Below, in pieces: positions 18,007 to 24,982 of a stretch of 64,000 nt of DNA (positions are counted from its first letter, which is position 1; every line of letters starts with the position of its first letter). Below the pieces are notes generated by a model that worked only from the letters and a program-made list of their open reading frames with translations, ran no database searches and was not told the DNA's origin. The DNA is from Algivirga pacifica. GTDB taxonomy: Bacteria; Bacteroidota; Bacteroidia; Cytophagales; Flammeovirgaceae. Where the stretch lies: assembly GCF_039543525.1 (NCBI RefSeq), contig NZ_BAABJX010000011.1, positions 1 through 64,000 of the forward strand, in the 5' to 3' direction. The translations under genes were made by a program, and so were the position numbers.

Positions 18007-19143
18007 ATGAAAAACATAATTCTATTTTTAATCGCAGGGTTAATGCTTTCTTGTGGTGTAAAAAAAGACCCTTCTTACACCATTAACGCTCATCTTACCG
18101 GATTTGAAGACAGCACCAAGTTCTATTTGAAGTCCTTTACTGATGATGTAATTATTGACAGTACTCACCTGGTGGATGGTCATTTACACTTCTCCGGGAA
18201 GTTGCAAAAAGTTCCACAAAGTCTATCCTTGAAAAGTGGCAAAGGCTATTCCTTTACAGCATTATACATGGGGAATGAAGAGGTCGTACTAAAAGGCGAT
18301 AAAAAGGACTTCCCTTACCATCTGCTTATCGAGACAAAAAAAACAGGGTTTGCTTGGCAGAAAAAACTACTGGATGATCAGATGAAGGACCTTCATCAAC
18401 AAAGGCTAGACACCCTGACCAAGTATGCCTATAACCCTAATAGCGAAAACCCTATGGAAGCCGTTATCCTAGGAAGAAAACAAACAAGAGGAATTGATGC
18501 CGCCATGGATAGTATTGAGTATCAATATATATTGGACCATCCAGACTTTGAGTACGCGATGCAACAGCTTTATTTTAGACGTAGCCAGTTCGGAAAAGAA
18601 AAGCTTCAAGCGCTTTATGAGCAGTTTTCTCCTGAGGTACAACAATCCTCTACAGGAGAGAAACTAAAGTTTTATGTAAATCACAAGATCCCTGAAATTG
18701 GAGACGACTACTACGACTTTACTGCCTTGAATCAGGAAAAAGATAGCGTACAATTCTCCTCTTATCTAGGGAAGTATGTATTATTGGAATTCACATCGAA
18801 TAGCTGTCTCCCTTGCATTTTGGCTTTACCTGATTTGGAATCAATTACGCAAACATACGCTGACTCTTTGACGGTGGTAAGTTTCCAGATCGACAAAAGC
18901 GAATCTGATTTACTAAAATTGCTAGGGCGTCATGAGGGCACATGGCCAGTTTTATGGAGTGGAGAAGGAGCTGATGACTTAATACAACGCACTTACGGAG
19001 TACAGGGCGTCCCTGCATTTTTCCTATTATCTCCTAAAGGGAAAGTCATCGATAAATGGAGTGGTTATGGGGAAGGATCTCTTATCTCAAGAATGAAGAA
19101 GAACTTTCCGGAGTCTAAGGAAGAGTTGATGGCTCGGGAATAA
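18007..19143 (+). CDS. DUF4369/thioredoxin-fold lipoprotein (redoxin)
   Basis: A 378-residue lipoprotein with lipobox LMLSC (Cys16). The N-terminal half (about 20-110) matches the DUF4369 pattern: INAHLTGFEDSTKFYLKSF, then IDSTHLVDGHLHFSG. The C-terminal half is a thioredoxin/AhpC-TSA fold with active-site CLPC (in TSNSCLPCILALP), followed by VVSFQIDKS and the cis-Pro loop GVQGVPAFFLLSPKG. Bacteroidota proteins of this type reduce or exchange disulfides in the periplasm or at the outer membrane and sometimes serve cytochrome maturation. CLPC instead of CGPC or CxxC with Gly suggests a shifted redox potential. It is followed directly by the accessory repeat array and has no obvious operon partner. 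Confidence 0.9.
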   Translation: MKNIILFLIAGLMLSCGVKKDPSYTINAHLTGFEDSTKFYLKSFTDDVIIDSTHLVDGHLHFSGKLQKVPQSLSLKSGKGYSFTALYMGNEEVVLKGDKKDFPYHLLIETKKTGFAWQKKLLDDQMKDLHQQRLDTLTKYAYNPNSENPMEAVILGRKQTRGIDAAMDSIEYQYILDHPDFEYAMQQLYFRRSQFGKEKLQALYEQFSPEVQQSSTGEKLKFYVNHKIPEIGDDYYDFTALNQEKDSVQFSSYLGKYVLLEFTSNSCLPCILALPDLESITQTYADSLTVVSFQIDKSESDLLKLLGRHEGTWPVLWSGEGADDLIQRTYGVQGVPAFFLLSPKGKVIDKWSGYGEGSLISRMKKNFPESKEELMARE

Positions 19144-19168
19144 TGTCACCGGAATGATTATTAAATAG

Positions 19169-19295
19169 GTGTAGAAGTGTAAAGTTTCAGACTCTATACC
19201 TCTACCCCTCATGAATACGGGTAATTAATTTCCAACAACAATTTAGCGGCTTAACTTAACTGGTTTTCTACTTTTTTGTTGTAGGTCCAACCTGA
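19169..19295. repeat. Accessory-array repeat B, copy 1
   Basis: A 127-bp noncoding sequence starting GTGTAGAAGTGTAAAG and ending GTAGGTCCAACCTGA. A near-identical copy (a handful of substitutions plus one-base length changes) lies at 22411-22536. Each copy precedes a small exported-protein gene. TTTCCAACAACAA and TTTTTGTTGTAGG contain complementary TTGTTG/CAACAA words that could pair. Confidence 0.85.
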
Positions 19296-19361
19296 ACCTG
19301 CTCTATATAGAAGACAAGGAATTAGTTTTAGGCGAGGTGGATATTAAAAGCAACAGCAGCA

Positions 19362-19754
19362 ATGAAAAAATATTTAATTTTATATTTAATCATAAGCTTT
19401 TTTATGAATACACTATTTTTGTTTGTATTCAGTATTCTCTTTGGAAATCTATATTCTATAGACCTTTCCCGTTTTTTATCTGCTAGTATATTTCATGTGC
19501 TTCCATTTACATTGATAACTTTTGTTGTGGTTGGCATCGGAGTCTGTTATTTCACTAATTTGATTATTAAAAAAAAGAAGTTTTTACTGTTTATTCCACT
19601 AGTAGTATTAACGGGTGTGGATGCGTTTATTTTTGTCCAATTTTTTAATACTAGTGATTTGCCAAAAGTATTAATGAGAATGGTATTTTTAATCTCCTCT
19701 TATTTAGTGCTATATCTTATGATTAAGGTGAGTTTACAACAAAAAAGTGAATAG
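19362..19754 (+). CDS. Small four-helix membrane protein, unknown
   Basis: A 130-residue protein that is almost entirely membrane: hydrophobic segments near residues 4-25, 40-65, 74-92 and 103-123, separated by short loops with Lys clusters (IIKKKKF). No family recognised. It is the first of a run of AT-rich small genes that begins right after repeat B copy 1. A different frame just upstream (LLYIEDKELVLGEVDIKS) reads like the tail of an older protein. Comparable small membrane proteins serve as immunity proteins next to polymorphic toxins; that role is inference only. Confidence 0.6.
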   Translation: MKKYLILYLIISFFMNTLFLFVFSILFGNLYSIDLSRFLSASIFHVLPFTLITFVVVGIGVCYFTNLIIKKKKFLLFIPLVVLTGVDAFIFVQFFNTSDLPKVLMRMVFLISSYLVLYLMIKVSLQQKSE

Positions 19755-19755
19755 C

Positions 19756-19827
19756 TACGACCGTAATCAGCAGCAACAACAGCCTCTATTGTTTAATCCT
19801 TTATTAAAACCGTTTAGACCATGGTGA
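19756..19827 (+). pseudogene. Possible remnant reading frame overlapping the next gene
   Basis: A short frame reading SYDRNQQQQQPLLFNPLL and ending in a TGA at 19825-19827, inside the start of the 19821 gene. Gln-rich, non-random composition and overlap with the next start are what a decayed toxin C-terminus in front of its immunity gene would leave. No family match was recognised and the fragment is short. Confidence 0.25.
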
Positions 19828-20282
19828 TATTAAAAAAAATAATAATTTTTATTTTTATGATTTTGGTGGTACTTGTCTTTATGATTTTTCACATAAAAAA
19901 TGAGGAATCTTCAGTTATTCAGTATAAAGAAAAGTATATTTATTCTAGTGATTTATACTTTTCAGGTAAAGTGAAAAAAATTAAAAAATCTGGATATGGA
20001 ACGTGTACAATATTATTAATTGATGTGGATTCATCAAATTATGATATTTATGATCAAAGAGATACCCTAAAAAAGCCGATGGTAGTGATCAAAAATAATA
20101 AAGCTGTTTATTGTATGATCGGCAAAGAACCATTACAAAAAGGAGATGATCTATATGTTAATTTTGAATTGAATGAAGTAAAAGTAATTAGAAGTGGACA
20201 AATTGTTTTTGGTGATCATGTTCGTTATGATCAATCACTTTTCCCCTATTATAAATTGGAAAATTCCTGGAGTGAACTTTGA
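19821..20282 (+). CDS. Single-pass membrane-anchored protein, unknown
   Basis: A 153-residue protein with one N-terminal membrane anchor (about residues 4-23, very rich in I, F, V and M) and a roughly 130-residue periplasmic domain of alternating strand-like segments, including SGYGTCTILLIDVDSSNYDIYD and KKGDDLYVNFELNEVKVI-like stretches. No family recognised. The start ATG overlaps the stop of a short frame ending at 19827. It is strongly AT-rich, unlike the housekeeping genes on either side, and lies within the repeat-separated accessory array. Confidence 0.6.
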   Translation: MVILKKIIIFIFMILVVLVFMIFHIKNEESSVIQYKEKYIYSSDLYFSGKVKKIKKSGYGTCTILLIDVDSSNYDIYDQRDTLKKPMVVIKNNKAVYCMIGKEPLQKGDDLYVNFELNEVKVIRSGQIVFGDHVRYDQSLFPYYKLENSWSEL

Positions 20283-20364
20283 TAGTCAATTAGATGCTGA
20301 GAACATTTTAAAGTCAGGTGATGCTGAATATGATAATTTAATGAGATCGTCAAATGAAAACTAA
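20236..20364 (+). pseudogene. Possible remnant C-terminal frame overlapping the lipoprotein start
   Basis: An alternative frame running through the end of the 19821 gene and past it reads NFDSQLDAENILKSGDAEYD and ends in TAA at 20362-20364, overlapping the next gene's ATG at 20354. The tail is acidic and amphipathic, like a real protein end. This overlap is typical of toxin-immunity gene pairs, suggesting a decayed upstream partner. Evidence is limited to composition and position. Confidence 0.25.
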
Positions 20365-20839
20365 ATTATTAATAGCTTTCTTATTATTGATGCAGTCATG
20401 TAACCTCCATACACCTTATCAAGGTACTTCATATAGTCAGGTTAACTCTGAAAGAAGAGGTTTATTGGTACAGGAGCTTTCCCCCAACTATTGTGACTTT
20501 ACCATCAATAATATACACTATAGAATTAAAGATGTTTTTGTTGAAAAAAAATGGGACGTATCAACAGATATGTATGATGTTGATGTTAGAGAGTTTGGTT
20601 ATTTACAGATAGTTTTAGTTTTATCTCCTGATGGGTCTAGCCAAAAGGATTATTATAATGGGTGGTATTTAGAACTAGAAGGTATTGGCAAATTATATTC
20701 TTACCCCTCTCGAAAAGGTGTTTGCTCTAGAGATTTACATGAAGATAGTGTTAATCAGCATTATACAATTAACGTAATGAAAGATAGTGTAAAAATAAAC
20801 AGTTTTGAGTTATATGAAATACCGCTCGTGCCTCGCTAA
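20354..20839 (+). CDS. Small lipoprotein, unknown (immunity-like context)
   Basis: A 161-residue lipoprotein: signal sequence with LLMQSC (Cys16). The mature part has strand-like segments (YCDFTINNIHYRIKDVFV, LQIVLVLSPDG) and two later cysteines. No family recognised. A non-random reading frame overlaps its first codons, and its neighbours are other small exported proteins. Together these fit an orphan immunity protein in a toxin-immunity graveyard, but no toxin domain is present to prove it. Confidence 0.6.
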   Translation: MKTKLLIAFLLLMQSCNLHTPYQGTSYSQVNSERRGLLVQELSPNYCDFTINNIHYRIKDVFVEKKWDVSTDMYDVDVREFGYLQIVLVLSPDGSSQKDYYNGWYLELEGIGKLYSYPSRKGVCSRDLHEDSVNQHYTINVMKDSVKINSFELYEIPLVPR

Positions 20840-20881
20840 TTCTACGACTAGCATTGAGCTCGAACTAAGATTCTAAAGACT

Positions 20882-21295
20882 ATGGATAAAATATTCTTCC
20901 TACTTTTTAGTGTATGTATTCCTTTTCAATTTTCCTTCTCTCAAGCCAGTTCTGAGATTTTGGAAGGTGAATGGTTACTTGAAAAAGTTAATAATTCGAT
21001 TGTTTATGAATGCCCTGAAGTGTTGACTTTCAATAGAAACGATAAATATGTAGTTCTCAATGATTGCCATGGTGATATTAAATATCCCAAAGTTGAAGAA
21101 GGGATATGGTGGTACGATGAGAGCAATAAGAGTATTTTCTTATCAAACCGTAATAAATTTTATGTTAATGAATTTTTCATGAATAATATCTCAGGACTTA
21201 TACTAAAAGTAAGGGAACTTAATAAGAAAAAGTTAGTAGTAGAAGTACTCAAAAAAGGACAGTACTCTATATGGACATTTAAAAGATTCAAGTAA
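20882..21295 (+). CDS. Small exported lipocalin-like protein, unknown
   Basis: A 137-residue protein with a cleavable signal peptide (about 1-21, ending SFSQA). The mature sequence ILEGEWLLEKVNNSIVYE, then VLTFNRNDKYVVLND and GIWWYDESNKSIFLS resembles the small lipocalin-like proteins (GxW...F....Y....G.W) common in Bacteroidota, with the expected strand spacing; it ends YSIWTFKRF. Family membership is tentative. The gene is followed within about 20 bp by repeat A copy 1. Confidence 0.55.
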   Translation: MDKIFFLLFSVCIPFQFSFSQASSEILEGEWLLEKVNNSIVYECPEVLTFNRNDKYVVLNDCHGDIKYPKVEEGIWWYDESNKSIFLSNRNKFYVNEFFMNNISGLILKVRELNKKKLVVEVLKKGQYSIWTFKRFK

Positions 21296-21312
21296 TCTTT
21301 TGTCCTCTCCCC

Positions 21313-21597
21313 CCCTGGTCCGAGAGTTCAGCGAAATGTGTGAAGCATGAACACATGAAGCGCTCTCGGACCGGCGGTTTTATGCCACCGTATCTATTTG
21401 AGCTACTTTCAATAAAGAGTAGTAGAAAACCGCTTGGTCAAGGAGCGCTTTTTACTTATTGCAAAAAGCTGAACTCCTTGACCAGGGTGTGTTATTAATT
21501 TTCAATTATTCCGCTGCGACTACTCATTCACCACCCAGATTATAAGTATTGCTTCACCACACTTCGACCACAAGCCTAACCTCCGTCATTTTTTTTT
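21313..21597. repeat. Accessory-array repeat A, copy 1 (structured)
   Basis: A noncoding repeat of about 285 bp. It contains a stem of GGTCCGAGAG and CTCTCGGACC enclosing a smaller GTGT/ACAC stem, a stem GGCGGTTTT with AAAACCGC, and a stem TTGGTCAAGGAG with CTCCTTGACCAG. The end is a conserved tail with CACCACACTTCGACCACAAG. Further copies lie at 22241-22411 (cut short) and 23009-23337. A frame is open through part of it, but indels between copies break that frame, so it is not protein-coding. Confidence 0.85.
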
Positions 21598-21611
21598 AAT
21601 TTAAACTACTT

Positions 21612-22157
21612 ATGAAGTATTTATTACTATTTTTTACGCTTTTTATTGTTCGAGGAGTGAAATCACAATGTTATAAAATTAGTACAGCATTTACACTTTA
21701 CACTGAGATTGATAGCGCAAATTCAATAGAACAAAAGATTGCATTTGAAGTTCATATTGATTCTACAAGTAAAAAGGATTATTATGTAAAAAATCGGGTA
21801 ACAAGTTTAGATATAAAATCTTATGGGCAAGTTCGAAAAGATATAAAAGTAAATGATCTTTTGATAAAGGATTATAAAGGACACGAATGGATGGATTATA
21901 ATAAAGAGGGATGCGTAGAATTTTGTTTTTATTTAGAACCAAGCATAGGTTTTAATATTGAGGACTTTCCATATTATGAGGAGGAATTTTTGGTAAAGCA
22001 CAATAGGTTGATCATCAATTCATTGAGAACTACGGATTTAGTTATAGTTTTTTGTTCAGAGAAGTACCCTGAAGTAAGAGTAGTAAAGGATAGACTTTCT
22101 AGGAAATCAAGAATTAAAGAATTTCACTATTCTGTTGAACATTGTGAACATATATAG
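21612..22157 (+). CDS. Small exported protein, unknown
   Basis: A 181-residue protein with a signal peptide (about 1-18, ending GVKSQ), then CYKISTAFTLYTEIDSANS and a mixed strand/helix body with four further cysteines (in EGCVEFCFYLE, FCSEKY, EHCEHI), possibly forming disulfides after export. No family recognised. It begins directly after repeat A copy 1 and ends at a clear hairpin terminator, so it is its own transcription unit. Confidence 0.6.
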   Translation: MKYLLLFFTLFIVRGVKSQCYKISTAFTLYTEIDSANSIEQKIAFEVHIDSTSKKDYYVKNRVTSLDIKSYGQVRKDIKVNDLLIKDYKGHEWMDYNKEGCVEFCFYLEPSIGFNIEDFPYYEEEFLVKHNRLIINSLRTTDLVIVFCSEKYPEVRVVKDRLSRKSRIKEFHYSVEHCEHI

Positions 22158-22158
22158 T

Positions 22159-22199
22159 GAAGTAAAATAGCTTTGACTCAAATCAGGCTGTTTTACTTC
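22159..22199 (+). terminator. Hairpin terminator after the 21612 gene
   Basis: GAAGTAAAATAGC pairs with GCTGTTTTACTTC (13 bp, one mismatch) around a 15-nt loop. The first bases adjoin the stop codon. The following T content is modest. Confidence 0.6.
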
Positions 22200-22240
22200 A
22201 ATTTAGGGCATAGCTTGAATTTCCATGTCAAAAGCGATGT

Positions 22241-22411
22241 CAAGGCCCCCCTCTACTCAAAGTCTAATTGAAAAACTACCCTGGTCCGAGAGTTCAGCGA
22301 AATGTGTGAAGCATGAACACATGAAGCGCTCTCGGACCGGCGGTTTTATACAGCTGTATCCATTTGAGCTACTTTCAATAAAGAGTAGTAGAAAACCGCT
22401 TGGTCAAGGAG
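22241..22411. repeat. Accessory-array repeat A, copy 2 (truncated)
   Basis: Starts CAAGGCCCCCCTCTACTCAA, shares this upstream part with copy 3, and runs through the GGTCCGAGAG hairpin to TTGGTCAAGGAG, where it stops in the middle of the last stem and repeat B copy 2 begins at once. The abrupt A/B junction looks like a recombination or deletion joint. Confidence 0.85.
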
Positions 22412-22536
22412 TGTAGAAGTGTAAAGTTTCAGACTCTATACCTCTACTCCTCATGAATACGGGCAATTAATTTCCAACAACAATTTAGCGGCCTAACTTA
22501 ACTGGTTTTCCATTTTTTGTTGTAGGTCCACCCTGA
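22411..22536. repeat. Accessory-array repeat B, copy 2
   Basis: Near-identical to 19169-19295, with differences such as CTACTCCTCATG for CTACCCCTCATG and GCGGCCTAAC for GCGGCTTAAC. It is fused at its left end to truncated repeat A and lies about 30 bp before a small lipoprotein gene, the same position that copy 1 occupies relative to its own downstream gene. Confidence 0.85.
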
Positions 22537-22564
22537 TGGTACTAGATATCTTGATTAATTATAC

Positions 22565-22960
22565 ATGAAAGTTTTTAAGATAATAATACTAATTAGTTTA
22601 GCATTCGGTTGCAATAACTTAAACTTAAAAGGCTCTATACCTATCCTTGACAATAAGGATACATTATACGTTTATGAATATACCAGAGAATTCAAAACAT
22701 ATAATATCATCAGTCCTGATTTTGGTAAGAATAAGGAAGAGCTAAATTCATTTATTCAAGCACGAGTTAAATGGAGAGATGGTTGGAGTATATGTTTGAT
22801 AGAGAATAATGATACTCTTTACATGTACCATTCTTTTCTGGCTGGACATACATCAAAGTGGAATGAAGATTCAAAAATTATTCTTGTTGACAATTTTGGT
22901 CAAACCTATTCTGAAATTGAAAAAACGATGAAAATAATTGATTCCAATGATTATAGATGA
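22565..22960 (+). CDS. Small lipoprotein, unknown
   Basis: A 131-residue lipoprotein with lipobox LAFGC (Cys16). The mature region begins NNLNLKGSIPILDNKDTLYV and includes two similar ND/KDTLYxYxY segments (DTLYVYEYTRE and DTLYMYHSFLA), a weak internal repeat. No family recognised. It lies between repeat B copy 2 and repeat A copy 3, that is, as an isolated cassette bounded by array repeats. Confidence 0.6.
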   Translation: MKVFKIIILISLAFGCNNLNLKGSIPILDNKDTLYVYEYTREFKTYNIISPDFGKNKEELNSFIQARVKWRDGWSICLIENNDTLYMYHSFLAGHTSKWNEDSKIILVDNFGQTYSEIEKTMKIIDSNDYR

Positions 22961-23008
22961 ACCAACCTTACTTCGAGATTTCAACAAAATATCTCGAACA
23001 CAAGCACT

Positions 23009-23337
23009 TCAAGCCCCCCATCTACTCAAAGTCTAATTGAAAAAACTACCCTGGTCCGAGAGTTCAGCGAAATGTGTGAAGCATGAACACAGGAAGCGCT
23101 CTCGGACCGGCGGTTTTATGCCAGCGTATCTATTTGAGCTACTTTCAATAAAGGGTAGTAGAAAACCGCTTGGTCAAGGAGCGCTTTTTGCTTATCGCAA
23201 AAGCTGAACTCCTTGACCAGGTTGTGTTTTTAATTTTCAATGATCAATTATTCCGCTGCGGCTACTCATTCACCACCCAGATTATAAGTATTGCTTCACC
23301 ACACTTCGACCACAAGCCTAACCTCCGTCATTTTTAA
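23009..23337. repeat. Accessory-array repeat A, copy 3 (longest)
   Basis: Contains both the upstream part (CTACTCAAAGTCTAATTG) shared with copy 2 and the full downstream part shared with copy 1, including the TTGGTCAAGGAG/CTCCTTGACCAG stem and the CTCCGTCATTTTT end. An extra AATGATC heptamer relative to copy 1 sits in the AATTTTC run, showing expansion of a 7-bp unit inside the repeat. Confidence 0.85.
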
Positions 23338-23385
23338 TACCAGAATTATTGGGGAAATTATTAACAAACCTTAATAATCCCAACT

Positions 23386-23796
23386 ATGAAAAAAGTGCTT
23401 CAACTAGGTTTATTGCTACTACTCTTTGGATGTGAAAGCGTATTGACAGACGTCAACCCTATTAGTACCAGTGGCTTTCAGAGTACTGACAGTTATATCA
23501 TTACTTACAAGGTCAGTGGTGCCCCTTCGGAAAACATACAAGTATCCAAGCTTTCCTATACCTATGGGGATGGCTCTGTGAGAGTCATTGAGAAACCCAC
23601 CCTTCCCTGGAGTAGGGAGCTGAGTGCCAAGAGCAATACGGATGTCATCATCAAGGTGGAGGGAATTTTTCTTTCCAACAGTAAAATATTCACTGAAATC
23701 AAGGCTGATAATGGAGTAAATACCTTAGAAGCAGCAGAGGAATTTGATCGGACGACAAATGCTTTTACTTTTGCGGATACGTTGAGTTTACAGTAA
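23386..23796 (+). CDS. Lipoprotein with MmpS-like beta domain
   Basis: A 136-residue lipoprotein: lipobox LLFGC (Cys16). The mature domain (YIITYKVSGAPSENIQVSKL, then YTYGDGSVRVIEK and TLPWSRELSAKS, then VIIKVEG) follows the strand pattern of small MmpS-like proteins often found as lone lipoproteins in Bacteroidota. Function unknown; ligand binding or envelope association is possible. Base composition is closer to the housekeeping genes than to the AT-rich array before it, so it probably marks the array's right edge. Confidence 0.65.
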   Translation: MKKVLQLGLLLLLFGCESVLTDVNPISTSGFQSTDSYIITYKVSGAPSENIQVSKLSYTYGDGSVRVIEKPTLPWSRELSAKSNTDVIIKVEGIFLSNSKIFTEIKADNGVNTLEAAEEFDRTTNAFTFADTLSLQ

Positions 23797-23883
23797 ACCT
23801 ATTCTCTTTATCGCTTATTCTTGAAGTGATAAACAGAAGTCGTTTATATACCACTGAAACGCCAGCATTTGGCCTTTAAATAG

Positions 23884-24333
23884 ATGAACTGGATTTTTAA
23901 GCAATTTGATGAATTAAGTCTGAAGGAGCTCTACGACATTCTTCAGCTCAGAAATGATGTATTTGTGGTAGAACAAGAGTGCCCTTACCTGGATTTGGAT
24001 GGCTTGAAGGATAAGAGTAGCACGCACCTATTCTTATATCAAGAAGATACGCTGGCAGCTTATTGTAGAATCGTGCCTGCGGGTATTTCCTATACGGAGG
24101 AGTCTATTGGAAGAGTTGTTGTGCACAAGAAATTCCGCAATAAGCAACTAGGAAAATTGCTGATGCAACAAGCGATAGATTTCGTTAAAAAAGAATGGAA
24201 CAGTGAAAAAATCCGTATATCGGCCCAAGCTTATTTACAGAAGTTCTATATCGATTTAGGGTTTGAGCAGGTTTCTGAGATTTACTTGGAGGATGATATT
24301 CCGCATATGGAAATGCTTTATAAAGAAGGTTGA
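23884..24333 (+). CDS. elaA: ElaA-type GNAT N-acetyltransferase
   Basis: A 149-residue GNAT-fold acetyltransferase of the ElaA family, using acetyl-CoA on an unknown acceptor. Family signatures are LRNDVFVVEQECPYLDLDG near residues 22-42, then AAYCRIVP and the acetyl-CoA-binding strand SIGRVVVHKKFRNKQLGKLL near 85-105, and AQAYLQKFYIDLGF near the C-terminus. Length is normal for the family. The stop codon is the TGA of GGTTGAATCGTTGA, the same sequence that ends the NAD synthetase gene; in both cases it is the first unit of an intergenic repeat. Confidence 0.92.
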   Translation: MNWIFKQFDELSLKELYDILQLRNDVFVVEQECPYLDLDGLKDKSSTHLFLYQEDTLAAYCRIVPAGISYTEESIGRVVVHKKFRNKQLGKLLMQQAIDFVKKEWNSEKIRISAQAYLQKFYIDLGFEQVSEIYLEDDIPHMEMLYKEG

Positions 24334-24430
24334 ATCGTTGAGGTAGCTTACGCTACTTGTTGAATCGTTGAACCGAGTTGAATTGTTGATTGAAAGCAGT
24401 AGCAAAAAACAATTCAACTCGATTCAATAA
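24329..24430. repeat. GTTGAATC repeat starting at the elaA stop codon
   Basis: GTTGAATC/GTTGAGG words, a micro-palindrome GTAGCTTACGCTAC, further GTTGAATCGTTGAAC words, and a complementary right side (CAATTCAACTCGATTCAA). The first unit contains the elaA stop. The array lies between convergent genes and can fold as a hairpin, so it may act as a terminator in both directions. Confidence 0.75.
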
Positions 24431-24434
24431 TAAA

Positions 24435-24713
24435 TTATGCGTTGAAGCTATCCTTATACGCATCAATGTTCTCTTCAGTTACTGCCTCTTTCACGGCAAT
24501 ATCCCTTCCATCCAGCTCTGTTCCATTCAAAGAAGCAATCGCTTGCTCGGCAGCAGACTTATCTTCCATTTCCACATAAGCAAATCCCTTGGAACGTCCT
24601 GTATTGGGATCCATTTCTATCTTAACATTTTTCACCGCACCAAAACTTTGAAAAGCCGCTTTAAGATCCGACTCACTCGTTCTGAAATGCAGCTTAGAAA
24701 CAAAAACTTTCAT
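24435..24713 (-). CDS. Small RRM RNA-binding protein
   Basis: A 92-residue protein consisting of a single RNA-recognition motif. RNP2 is VFVSKL (residues 3-8) and RNP1 KGFAYVEM (about 43-50), with the expected spacing and a short acidic tail. Such stand-alone RRM proteins are widespread in Bacteroidota and cyanobacteria, bind single-stranded RNA and are often cold-inducible. Convergent with elaA and divergent from mutS2. Length and motifs are complete. Confidence 0.93.
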   Translation of the reverse strand: MKVFVSKLHFRTSESDLKAAFQSFGAVKNVKIEMDPNTGRSKGFAYVEMEDKSAAEQAIASLNGTELDGRDIAVKEAVTEENIDAYKDSFNA

Positions 24714-24856
24714 GTTATAAGGTTTTAGAGTTTAATTTTTAATGATTCCAATTAGAAGTAACTCAAAATCCCCCTATTCTTCAAGGAAAAGAATCCAATT
24801 TTTTACTTGAAAGAGTAACTCTTCCTTATTTATTCTAACAACCTCCTAGTTTTATT

Positions 24857-24864
24857 TATATTTG
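24857..24864 (+). promoter_or_regulatory. Bacteroidota -7 promoter motif TATATTTG
   Basis: An exact TAnnTTTG match about 120 bp upstream of the mutS2 start. A heptamer array (24880-24914) then lies within the predicted leader. Confidence 0.5.
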
Positions 24865-24879
24865 CAGGGGTATTATGCC

Positions 24880-24914
24880 GTTTACCGGTTATCGCTTATG
24901 GTTTATCGTTTATT
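24880..24914. repeat. GTTTATC-type heptamer array in the mutS2 leader
   Basis: Five 7-bp units: GTTTACC, GGTTATC, GCTTATG, GTTTATC, GTTTATT. A partial complement (GCGATACGCAATAAGCG) follows about 30 bp later. The same unit family occurs at 37563 and 38628. Confidence 0.8.
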
Positions 24915-24982
24915 TTTTTCATTAACAGTATTCCAAGCAAAGCGATACGCAATAAGCGAACTTAACAAGAATAACTATATAT

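Noticed and set aside
22225..22416. 63-codon open frame through repeat A copy 2
   Set aside because: The frame is broken by indels and substitutions in copies 1 and 3, and the sequence is better explained by conserved stems.
21313..23337. Group II intron or retroelement end
   Set aside because: The repeated stems recalled intron domains, but no domain V sequence or reverse transcriptase frame is present.
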